Origin: CAYWNK01 sp047639615
GTDB taxonomy: Bacteria; Planctomycetota; UBA1135; GCA-002686595
Direction of reading: 5' to 3'
Length of the DNA: 11,265 nucleotides
NCBI GenBank assembly: GCA_047639615.1
Contig: JBLIOL010000177.1
Coordinates: 1 to 11,265 of the forward strand
Under the pieces are notes generated by a model. It was not told where the DNA came from, searched no databases, and worked only from the letters and a program-made list of their open reading frames with translations. Both the position numbers and the translations under genes were made by a program. Shown here one piece after another: positions 1 through 5,936 of the stretch (positions are counted from its first letter, which is position 1; every line of letters starts with the position of its first letter).

Positions 1-145
1 GCGAGATACGATCCAAGCGGAAGCCAAGCCGCCCCAGGAAGAAGTCGATGTTGGGCTGCAGCTCGCTGCACATCAGCACCACTCCAGCCTGCTGTACATT
101 CGTCTCCGAAGACTCGCTCACATGGCTTAGATTGTCGTCTTGCAC
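1..145 (-). CDS. VOC/glyoxalase-like protein, N-terminal fragment
   Basis: The minus strand is open from a GTG at 145 to the left edge of the window, so only the first 48 or so residues are visible. After a polar leader the peptide reads as a hydrophobic strand (AGVVLMCSEL), then a helix ending in IDFFLGRLGFRLDRIS. This is the typical start of a vicinal-oxygen-chelate (VOC) fold, a strand followed by an FF..LGF helix, as in glyoxalase and dioxygenase-like proteins. Such domains usually bind a divalent metal through His/Glu residues further on, which are not visible here. A second in-frame GTG at 121 is an alternative start. I prefer 145 because a TAGACT hexamer lies 6 nt upstream of it, as expected for a leaderless transcript. 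An in-frame stop at 157-155 bounds the gene. It is divergent from the permease. The exact function cannot be told. Confidence 0.6.
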   Translation of the reverse strand, partial: MQDDNLSHVSESSETNVQQAGVVLMCSELQPNIDFFLGRLGFRLDRIS

Positions 146-151
146 GGCAGT

Positions 152-171
152 AGTCTAATCCAGGGTAGACT
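152..171. promoter_or_regulatory. Divergent promoter with inverted TAGACT boxes
   Basis: The 35-nt gap between the VOC-like gene and the permease holds AGTCTA at 152-157 and TAGACT at 166-171, an inverted repeat with an 8-nt spacer. Read on the minus strand, the left arm is also TAGACT, 6 nt before the GTG at 145. The right arm lies 9 nt before the TTG at 181. Both distances suit -10 boxes of leaderless or nearly leaderless transcripts. A possible -35 for the plus strand is TTGCAC at 140-145, but the 20-nt spacer is long. The same palindrome could also be an operator for one regulator controlling both genes. Confidence 0.4.
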
Positions 172-180
172 CGCGCGACC

Positions 181-1578
181 TTGGCTACCTCGAACGAATC
201 AACCGCGAACCCCTCAAGGCTACGCCGCGACCTAGGCACGCTCGAGTCCTACGCCGTCTTGATCGGCATCCTGGTGGGCGCTGGCATCTTTAGCGTCACC
301 TCCAGCGCCACCGCCGCCACAGGACCCAGCGTAGTCCTCGCTCACCTGGTGCTCGCGCCGGTGATTCTCGCCACCTCCGTAGCCTACCTGGTCTTCCTCT
401 CGACACCGCTCGGCCTCGAGCCCGGCGGCGAGGTGCTGCACATCGCCAGCACCTTTCGCAGCCCGCGCCTAACCTTCCTCTCCGCGTGGCTGAAGCTGAT
501 CGCCTACCTAGGCGCCTGTTCCTTCCTAGCGGACGTGCTCGCCGCCAACCTGATCGAGCTCTTCGCGCCCGGCCTGAACTACGACGGCCCCTGGCTCACA
601 GCTCTCTCCCTAGCGACGCTCTTCGGCATCTTGGTCGTGCACCTCTCCGGTGTGCGCTGGTTCGGACGCTTGCAGGTGGCCATGTGCGCGATCCTCGGGG
701 TCTCGCTGCTCGTGCTGATCGTGCCCGGGCTCTTCGCGGTCGAGCTCGACAACTACAAGCCCTTCTTCACGGGCGGTGCCTCCGGCTTTGGCGCGGCACT
801 GCCGTCGCTATTCTTCGCCTACGCCGGCTTTGAGGCACTGTCCCAAGCCGCAGGTGAAGTGAAGGACAGTCGCACCAAACTCCCGCGCGTCTTTGTGCGC
901 GGCATCCTCGCCACCAGCGCCATCTTCATCGCCATGTCGGTGGTCGCCCTCGGGGTGCTACCCGCCAGCGACGTAGGCGGCACGCAGGTGCCCATGTCCG
1001 TGGCCGCCGCCACCTACCTGCCCTGGGGCGCCGAGTTCATCGTGACCTTGGGCGCGGTCATGGCGGTGGCCACGTCGCTCAATGTCTCGATGCTCGTGCC
1101 CGCGCGCCTGGCCTGGCACATGGGCCGCGAAGGGCACCTGCCGCGCGCCTTCGGTCAGCTGCACGCCACACGCAGCACGCCCAGCGTCGGCCTCTGGGTG
1201 AGCTTCGCGATCATCGCAGCCTTGATCCTCTCCGGCCAACGCAACCTAGCTCTAGGCATCGCCGTGGTCGCGCTCATGCTGCTCTATACCGTGCACAGCC
1301 TGGCGCTGATCGTGCTGCCAAGGCGCAACCCCGAGCTCTATGCGCAAACCCTCTCACGCATCTCGCGTCCCAAGCAGCTAGCCGCCGCATGGTCTTCTGT
1401 GCTGGCCCTGATTTGTCTGGTCGGCCTGCGCTTCAAGGGCGATCTGGAACGCATGACGAGCATGCCCCTCGCCGAGCGCGCCGGCAACTTGGACTTCACC
1501 AGCCTGGAGCTGTTGGTAGCCTGGGTCGTACTCGGGCTCTTACTTCACCGCTGGTACAAGCGCGCGAGCAGGACCTGA
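181..1578 (+). CDS. APC-superfamily amino acid permease
   Basis: This 465-aa integral membrane protein has about twelve hydrophobic segments and the normal length of the amino acid-polyamine-organocation (APC) superfamily. TM1 carries the signature GAGIF (residues 33-37), part of the unwound substrate-binding helix. TM6 and the following loop (211-229, starting FFAYAGFEALSQAAGEVKD) match the family's FAY.GFE...EVKD block. The cytoplasmic loop near 315-333 (GREGHLPR...TPSVG) is also typical. Members import or exchange amino acids or amines across the inner membrane, driven by H+ or by antiport; the substrate cannot be assigned. The start is TTG. An in-frame stop at 166-168 leaves no upstream alternative, and the next candidate (TTG at 259) would cut into TM1. 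No Shine-Dalgarno sequence is present. The oxygenase gene begins 9 nt after its stop, suggesting an operon in which the permease supplies or exports the oxygenase's substrate or product. Confidence 0.9.
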   Translation: MATSNESTANPSRLRRDLGTLESYAVLIGILVGAGIFSVTSSATAATGPSVVLAHLVLAPVILATSVAYLVFLSTPLGLEPGGEVLHIASTFRSPRLTFLSAWLKLIAYLGACSFLADVLAANLIELFAPGLNYDGPWLTALSLATLFGILVVHLSGVRWFGRLQVAMCAILGVSLLVLIVPGLFAVELDNYKPFFTGGASGFGAALPSLFFAYAGFEALSQAAGEVKDSRTKLPRVFVRGILATSAIFIAMSVVALGVLPASDVGGTQVPMSVAAATYLPWGAEFIVTLGAVMAVATSLNVSMLVPARLAWHMGREGHLPRAFGQLHATRSTPSVGLWVSFAIIAALILSGQRNLALGIAVVALMLLYTVHSLALIVLPRRNPELYAQTLSRISRPKQLAAAWSSVLALICLVGLRFKGDLERMTSMPLAERAGNLDFTSLELLVAWVVLGLLLHRWYKRASRT

Positions 1579-1587
1579 TCCAAGACC

Positions 1588-2670
1588 ATGCCCGACCCCA
1601 ACCAAGATCACGGCACCGACGCGTCGAGCGCCGAATTCGCGCGCTACGACCAGGTGCAAAAGCCCGACTATCACCTGGCCGAGTCCGCCGACGGCGCGCA
1701 GAACTTCAACGAGGACTTCCGCTTCCAAACCTGCGACCTAGCTCGCTACCTACACGGCAACGCCAGCGACCGAGCGGACTTCGCCAAGGAATTGGGCGCC
1801 GCCATGGAGGACATCGGCTTCGCCATCCTCGAAGGCCACGGTGTCGATCCGGCCCTACTCGCCGCCGCCGAAGACGCCACCGTCGAACTCTTCACCACGT
1901 CACCCCAAGAGTCGAAGCAACGCTTCCGCGCCGAGCGTCATGGCGCCGTGAGCGAGGGCTACTTCCCCATCCTCGAAACCAGCAACATCCACCCCGACCT
2001 GGTCGAAGGCTGGGTCTTCGGTCGACGCGCCATCAACGTCGATGAGGATCCCGACTTCGATGCGGCCAAGTACTGGTCCAAGCCCGAACTCGAGCCGATC
2101 TTCCGCCAACTGGTACAGGCCGAACTGCCGCTCTTCCAACCGATCATGCGCAGCATCCTGCATTACCTCGGGTGCGAGCCGACGCTCTTCGACGAGCGTC
2201 TACGGGGTCCCAACTTCGGCCAGCGCCTGAACTACTACCCGCCGCTCTCCAGCACGGATCGCAGCAGCGGCGCCGGACGCTTACTCGGCCACGAGGACGT
2301 GGACCTTTTCACCCTGTTGCCCGCACCCGCCGTGGAAGGCCTGCAGGTCCTGGGCAAGGATGGCCGCTGGATTCGCCTCAACGCGCCGCCGGGCTCCATC
2401 ATCCTCAACACCGGCGACTACGTGCAGCGCCTGTCAAACGACATCCTGCCCTCCACCACACACCGGGTCAGTCCCCCGCAAGACAGCGCGCTATCGGCCA
2501 AACCACGCATCAGCGTGCCACTTGCTGCCTACCTGCGCCCGGACGAGATGCTCGAGGTCCTGCCAGGCCTGCCGAACCCAAAGTACGAGCCCATCCGCGT
2601 GATCACCTTCCACACGCGCACCACCGCCAAGTTCTACGGCGATGACTACGCCGTGGAAGAGTCCACGTAG
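1588..2670 (+). CDS. 2-oxoglutarate/Fe(II) oxygenase, isopenicillin N synthase type
   Basis: The 360-aa product has the two-part layout of this family. An N-terminal DIOX_N-like region (about 45-150) contains the GFAILEGHGV block at 77-86. It is followed by a double-stranded beta-helix core (about 210-325). The iron ligands are H235 and D237 in GHEDVDLFTLL, plus H292 in STTHRV. R307 and S309 form the RxS motif that binds the 2-oxoglutarate carboxylate. The catalytic set is complete, so the enzyme should be active. Family members hydroxylate, desaturate or cyclise small molecules, amino acids or peptides; isopenicillin N synthase itself does not use 2-oxoglutarate, so the RxS motif alone does not settle the co-substrate. 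The substrate is unknown. The gene follows the permease by 9 nt, which points to an amino-acid-like substrate. No strong ribosome binding site is seen. The last 25 nt overlap the end of the convergent formyltransferase gene. Confidence 0.88.
   Translation: MPDPNQDHGTDASSAEFARYDQVQKPDYHLAESADGAQNFNEDFRFQTCDLARYLHGNASDRADFAKELGAAMEDIGFAILEGHGVDPALLAAAEDATVELFTTSPQESKQRFRAERHGAVSEGYFPILETSNIHPDLVEGWVFGRRAINVDEDPDFDAAKYWSKPELEPIFRQLVQAELPLFQPIMRSILHYLGCEPTLFDERLRGPNFGQRLNYYPPLSSTDRSSGAGRLLGHEDVDLFTLLPAPAVEGLQVLGKDGRWIRLNAPPGSIILNTGDYVQRLSNDILPSTTHRVSPPQDSALSAKPRISVPLAAYLRPDEMLEVLPGLPNPKYEPIRVITFHTRTTAKFYGDDYAVEEST
2646..2670. terminator. Hairpin spanning two overlapping stop codons
   Basis: CTAC (2646-2649) pairs with GTAG (2667-2670), and GTGGA (2653-2657) pairs with TCCAC (2662-2666). 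A GCC bulge separates the stems and the loop is AGAG. The outer ends are exactly the TAG stops of the oxygenase (plus) and the formyltransferase (minus). It may help end transcription or stabilise both 3' ends. There is no U-tract, so a rho-independent terminator is not shown. Confidence 0.3.
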
Positions 2671-3380
2671 TGCTTGTAGGTCTGCGCCGCGAGCTTCGCG
2701 CGCACCGCAGCCAAGATCTCCTCGGGCGCATTCTTGAAGGTCGGCCAAGCCGCCTCGCCCTGCGGGTGCCGCAGCTCCGCCCAACGCCCCTCATCGAAGG
2801 CGCATAGAGCTTCCTTGGCCAACTGCCCCGAGAGCATCAAAGTCTCGTAGCAAAGATCCTCGTAGGTCATGCCGCGCGTCACAGCCACCTCGCGCCTTAG
2901 CAGCAGGTCGCCCGTGTCGATGCCCTCATCGCAGAAGTGCGTCGTCGACCCCACGGGAATGTCGTGGTACACGCTCCAAGCCGGCGACGCCGACCCGCGA
3001 CAGTCGGGCAAGAGCCCCGGGTGCGTATTGATCACCCCATGCTTCGCATAGGAGAGCACCGGCCCGCGGATGATGCGCGTGCCCCCGAGCACAATCAGGT
3101 CCAGCTCGCGCCCGCCGATCACATCCAGGATCGCCTCGCTCTTGTGAACGCCTAGCGTGTGCACCGCAATACCATGCTCCCGCGCCTGCTCCGCCATGGA
3201 CGGCGCCAACGCATGCCCCTCAATACGCTCCAGGAACTTCCCGCGCTCCTCATCCGCAATGCCCGAGTCCTCTTCAATCATCATCGCCGGCACATGCCCA
3301 GCCGACAGCAGCTGCCGCAGCATCTCACAGGCATAGGGATGCTCCTTGAGAGCAAGAAAGGCGAAGGAAGGTAGGCTCAT
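2646..3380 (-). CDS. Formyltransferase family protein (single formyl_trans_N domain)
   Basis: The 244-aa product carries the 10-formyltetrahydrofolate-dependent formyl transfer domain shared by methionyl-tRNA formyltransferase, GAR transformylase and sugar-nucleotide N-formyltransferases. The catalytic triad is visible: N118 and H120 in INTHPGLLP, and D155 in EGIDTGDLL. The LLP..RG loop after the histidine is conserved as DCRG. The protein lacks the second, tRNA-binding domain of methionyl-tRNA formyltransferase (normally about 310 aa), so it is probably not fmt. It more likely formylates an amine on a small molecule or nucleotide sugar; the acceptor is unknown. The N-terminus (FAFLALKEHPYACEMLRQLL) is an ordinary first strand and helix. 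A TAAACC hexamer lies 6 nt before the ATG, suggesting a leaderless message. The gene converges on the oxygenase with overlapping 3' ends. Confidence 0.85.
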   Translation of the reverse strand: MSLPSFAFLALKEHPYACEMLRQLLSAGHVPAMMIEEDSGIADEERGKFLERIEGHALAPSMAEQAREHGIAVHTLGVHKSEAILDVIGGRELDLIVLGGTRIIRGPVLSYAKHGVINTHPGLLPDCRGSASPAWSVYHDIPVGSTTHFCDEGIDTGDLLLRREVAVTRGMTYEDLCYETLMLSGQLAKEALCAFDEGRWAELRHPQGEAAWPTFKNAPEEILAAVRAKLAAQTYKHYVDSSTA

Positions 3381-3386
3381 AGGTCT

Positions 3387-3394
3387 GGTTTACC
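3387..3394 (-). promoter_or_regulatory. Candidate -10 box of the formyltransferase gene
   Basis: On the minus strand GGTAAACC ends 6 nt before the ATG at 3380. That places the transcription start at or next to the start codon, as in a leaderless mRNA. No purine-rich ribosome binding site is present. It resembles the GG-TAGACC/T boxes before other genes in this window. Confidence 0.3.
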
Positions 3395-3427
3395 GGGCTG
3401 CTATCATGAAGGCCCCCAGCGCCCGTG

Positions 3428-3441
3428 GATAGGCCTAGGCA
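3428..3441 (+). promoter_or_regulatory. Candidate -10 box before the PQQ-repeat gene
   Basis: GGATAGGCCTAGGCA contains two overlapping TAGGC hexamers, at 3430 and 3436, some 35-41 nt before the ATG at 3477. A run of eight C (3447-3454) follows in the leader. No clear -35 element and no Shine-Dalgarno sequence are visible. Confidence 0.25.
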
Positions 3442-3476
3442 GCATTCCCCCCCCTAACGCCATTCAACCCAAGCCC

Positions 3477-3821
3477 ATGTCCAATCGAGCCCCCGAGAAC
3501 GAGTACCTCTTCGTCGGTACCAACGGCCACGTCATCGCAGTCGATCAACAAGATGGCCGCACTGTCTGGGAGACCTCCCTGCCCAAGACAGGCTATGGAG
3601 TGGTGGTGATGCTGGTGGAGAACGGGCGCTTGTTGTGCGGCACGGGTGGTCGAGTCTTCGCCTTGGATCCTGCCGACGGCAGGACCCTCTGGACGAACGA
3701 TCTGCCGAAGCGTGGCCAGGGCATCGTGGCTCTCTGCACCATGCAGCAGTCCGCCGACAACTCCGCCGCCGCGACCGCGGCGGAAGCAGCCAACCAGGCC
3801 GCTGCGGCCAGCACTACCTGA
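3477..3821 (+). CDS. Small two-blade PQQ-like beta-propeller repeat protein
   Basis: The 114-aa product contains two tandem PQQ/quinoprotein-like repeats. Blade one (about 9-36) reads EYLFVGTNGHVIAVDQQDG followed by RTVWETSL. Blade two (about 50-77) reads GRLLCGTGGRVFALDPADG followed by RTLWTNDLP. Each ends with the typical DG+T.W turn, with W31 and W72. After residue 90 comes an Ala-rich, probably disordered tail. A full propeller needs six to eight blades, so two blades cannot close a ring unless the protein oligomerises or joins a partner. I recall similar short proteins being conserved as hypotheticals, which argues against a broken gene, but I cannot check this here. There is no signal peptide, so it is probably cytoplasmic. 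The next gene starts 11 nt later, suggesting co-transcription. Its function is unknown; a role as a scaffold or ligand-binding subunit would be a guess. Confidence 0.8.
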   Translation: MSNRAPENEYLFVGTNGHVIAVDQQDGRTVWETSLPKTGYGVVVMLVENGRLLCGTGGRVFALDPADGRTLWTNDLPKRGQGIVALCTMQQSADNSAAATAAEAANQAAAASTT

Positions 3822-3832
3822 GCCCACCCAGC

Positions 3833-5023
3833 ATGATCCGACGCTTCGCAACCCTACTCGCACTCTGCAGCCTAGTTCTGTGCCTTGCGGACTCAGCCTC
3901 GGCTCAGTCCCGCGGCAAGAAGGGCGACAGCTGTCCCTGGTGTAAGGACGATCCGGAGGTACTAGCCAAGATGTCCTTGGTGGGCCACGGACCGGTCAAG
4001 ATCGGGCGCCTGGAGTCGGTGGACTTCGAGAGCAAGATCCCCGCGAGCCAGTGGGTCTTCCTCGAAACCAAGCACATGCGTTTGGCTTCGAGTCTGCCCA
4101 CGGAGAAGCTCTCGGCCAAGGAGCGCAAGCGTTTGGAACCGGACTTGGCTCGCCTGCGCGAGTTCTTTCCGAAGCTGCCCAAGAAGGTCAAGTCCCTGGA
4201 CCCTTGGTTGCGCGTGCACCTGATGGCGCTCAAGTGTGAGGACTTCTACACGCGCTTCCAGAAGCTGATCGAAGTCACCGACGAGGACTTCCCGCCCAAG
4301 CGCGTGTACTTCGAGAAGTACATGGGGAACGGCTCCTACCTGGGCGAGGCGGACAAGTTCGATCTGATCTGGCACACGCGGCGCTCGACCCACCAGGTCT
4401 TCACCAAGCAGCTCATGGGCGCCAGCGTCACCGACGCCGTGCGCTGGCACCTGACGCCGGAGCACAAGCTACTGGCCTCGATCCCCGCCGAGGACGGCGA
4501 CCTGAAGAGCACGCGCTGGCTCGTGCCGCACACGGTGCACCTGATGAGTCACCTCTTCCTGTGCGCCTACAAGCACTTCTCCTACGACCCGCCGATCTGG
4601 CTCGACGAGGGTCTCGCACACGTGCTCGAGCGCGAGGTCAACCCGCTCTCCACCACCATGGACGGCGACGAAGGCTCCGGACCGCACCGCGGCGGCCATC
4701 AGGACTGGACCGATGAAGACCGCAAGCTCGCCAAGAGCAAGAAGACCCCGAGCTTCGCCGTCATGCTGCACTGGCATGCGTTCCATGACGTGGATCAGTA
4801 CGGCCACAAGGCGGCCTACTCCTACGTGCGCTTCCTGGTGCAGGAGCACCCCGAGAAGCTGGCCAAGTTCATCGGTGAACTCAAAGGCCAACTCGACGAC
4901 GAAGGCTACCCCAGCGGCAAGGACCTGATCGGCCTACAACGCAGACTCCTGCGCGAGCTCTTCGAATGGACGCCGGCCCAATTCGACGAAGCCTGGAAAG
5001 CCTGGGCCCTCGCGCCGGAGTAA
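3833..5023 (+). CDS. Secreted protein with a degenerate gluzincin-like domain
   Basis: The 396-aa product starts with a signal peptide (1-24, cleavage likely after ASA). A CPWC motif (C34, C37) lies just inside the mature N-terminus. The middle is basic and helical, with no recognised domain. Residues 236-263 look like the zinc site of M1/gluzincin-like peptidases: H236-L-M-S-H240, then 18 residues later WLDEGLAHVLE with E259. In active enzymes the first part is HExxH. Here the general-base Glu is Leu237, so proteolysis is not expected, though both His and Glu259 could still bind metal. It is probably exported to the periplasm or beyond. The ATG at 3833 is chosen because it begins the signal peptide; the frame is open upstream only because it runs through the PQQ gene in another register. 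Related planctomycete hypotheticals come to mind, but I could not check them. Confidence 0.82.
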   Translation: MIRRFATLLALCSLVLCLADSASAQSRGKKGDSCPWCKDDPEVLAKMSLVGHGPVKIGRLESVDFESKIPASQWVFLETKHMRLASSLPTEKLSAKERKRLEPDLARLREFFPKLPKKVKSLDPWLRVHLMALKCEDFYTRFQKLIEVTDEDFPPKRVYFEKYMGNGSYLGEADKFDLIWHTRRSTHQVFTKQLMGASVTDAVRWHLTPEHKLLASIPAEDGDLKSTRWLVPHTVHLMSHLFLCAYKHFSYDPPIWLDEGLAHVLEREVNPLSTTMDGDEGSGPHRGGHQDWTDEDRKLAKSKKTPSFAVMLHWHAFHDVDQYGHKAAYSYVRFLVQEHPEKLAKFIGELKGQLDDEGYPSGKDLIGLQRRLLRELFEWTPAQFDEAWKAWALAPE

Positions 5024-5098
5024 GGTGCCTCACTCACGTCCCTCGCCCTACGCCAACCGCTCCGGCAACGCTTTTGCTCCCCTCGCGGGCGACGAAGG

Positions 5099-5111
5099 TG
5101 TGCCTGACCCC
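5099..5111. repeat. Solitary TGTGCCTGACCCC motif
   Basis: This 13-nt string in the gap before the hydrolase gene is identical to the core of the two 35-bp tandem units at 10668-10737. It lies 19 nt before the ATG at 5131. It may be a remnant of a dispersed REP-like element or a shared regulatory site. Confidence 0.4.
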
Positions 5112-5130
5112 CTACCCCGTATTCCACCGC

Positions 5131-5922
5131 ATGCGTAAGCTCACGCTCGCCGCCTGCCTCGGCGCCTGCCTCGGCGCACTCTCAAGCTGCTCGCTCCTAG
5201 CGCCGGCGGCCGTCGTGCCCATGCCGATGATCCTCCAGCAGGAGCTCGGCCCCGAGCATTCCGCCGGTCTGCTGGTACTCCTGCCCGGCGCCGGCGACCG
5301 CGCCGATCGCTTCCGCCAGCATGGCATACTCGAGATGGCGCGCGAGCTAGCTCCAAGCTTCGATGTGATCGCCGCCGACGCCCACATCGGCTACTACACG
5401 AGCAAGAGCCTGCTCGAGCGCCTCGACGCCGACGTGATCCTGCCCGCCATCGACGCCGGCTACCGCCAAATCTGGCTACTGGGCATCTCCATCGGCTCCT
5501 TCGGCGCCTTGCACTACGCCAGCCAACACCCGCAGCGCATCGACGGCGTGCTCCTACTCGGCCCCTTCCTCGGCTCCGGCGCCGTGGCCAAGTCTGTGCT
5601 CACCGCGCCGGACCTAGCCAGCTGGGATGCGCAGGCCATCGAGCCCAAGGGTGACATGAACCGCATCACCCACGCTGTCTGGAGCTGGCTGCAAGCCCAG
5701 GTCGCGGCCGCGGACGGCGCCACCATCCTCTTGGGCTACGGCTCAGGCGACGGCCCCGGGACAATCTCCGAGCGCTTGCAACAAGCCCTCCAAAGCGATC
5801 ATTTCGCCACCCGCCCTGGCGGCCACGACTGGAACACCTGGCGCCCGTTGATCCGCGAGCTCCTGCCGCAAATGAACGCCGCCCGCACCTCCAGAGGAAG
5901 TGCGGGCGGCGTCGTGCGCTAG
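5131..5922 (+). CDS. Alpha/beta hydrolase, predicted lipoprotein
   Basis: The 263-aa product has a hydrophobic leader ending in the lipobox LSSC (C20), so it is likely lipidated and anchored to a membrane. The mature part is a compact alpha/beta hydrolase. LVLLPGAGDRADRF (48-61) provides the strand and oxyanion-hole loop. G118-I-S120-I-G122 is the nucleophile elbow, with S120. D207 in GYGSGDG and H232 in PGGHDW are the likely acid and base. The triad looks complete. The substrate is not evident; such hydrolases cleave esters, thioesters or amides. The ATG at 5131 is chosen because it starts the lipoprotein signal; a GTG at 5098 would add 11 residues without signal character. It lies 107 nt after the secreted gluzincin-like gene and may belong to the same unit. 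Its last 15 or so codons form a strong inverted repeat. Confidence 0.82.
   Translation: MRKLTLAACLGACLGALSSCSLLAPAAVVPMPMILQQELGPEHSAGLLVLLPGAGDRADRFRQHGILEMARELAPSFDVIAADAHIGYYTSKSLLERLDADVILPAIDAGYRQIWLLGISIGSFGALHYASQHPQRIDGVLLLGPFLGSGAVAKSVLTAPDLASWDAQAIEPKGDMNRITHAVWSWLQAQVAAADGATILLGYGSGDGPGTISERLQQALQSDHFATRPGGHDWNTWRPLIRELLPQMNAARTSRGSAGGVVR
5876..5912. terminator. Strong GC-rich hairpin between convergent gene ends
   Basis: Arms at 5876-5888 and 5900-5912 (13 bp, perfect, ACGCCGCCCGCAC and its complement) enclose an 11-nt loop. It lies inside the last codons of the hydrolase gene and 25 nt beyond the stop of pckA on the other strand. It could therefore act as a bidirectional terminator or a 3' stability element. 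No clear U-tract follows on either strand, so intrinsic termination is likely but unproven. Confidence 0.5.
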
Positions 5923-5936
5923 CTGGCTAGGAGCTG

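Noticed and set aside
1389..2045. 218-codon plus-strand frame across the permease/oxygenase junction
   Set aside because: Arg/Pro-rich out-of-frame translation overlapping two well-supported genes.
3447..3454. Run of eight C as a phase-variation tract
   Set aside because: It lies in a leader 23 nt before the start codon rather than within a coding frame, and a single homopolymer in a GC-rich genome is weak evidence.
3635..3832. Upstream extension of the secreted protein's reading frame
   Set aside because: It overlaps the PQQ-repeat gene in another frame and gives an Arg-rich peptide, while the ATG at 3833 begins a clear signal peptide.
4966..5130. Upstream extension of the hydrolase reading frame
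   Set aside because: It overlaps the end of the secreted-protein gene and would bury the lipoprotein signal that starts at 5131.
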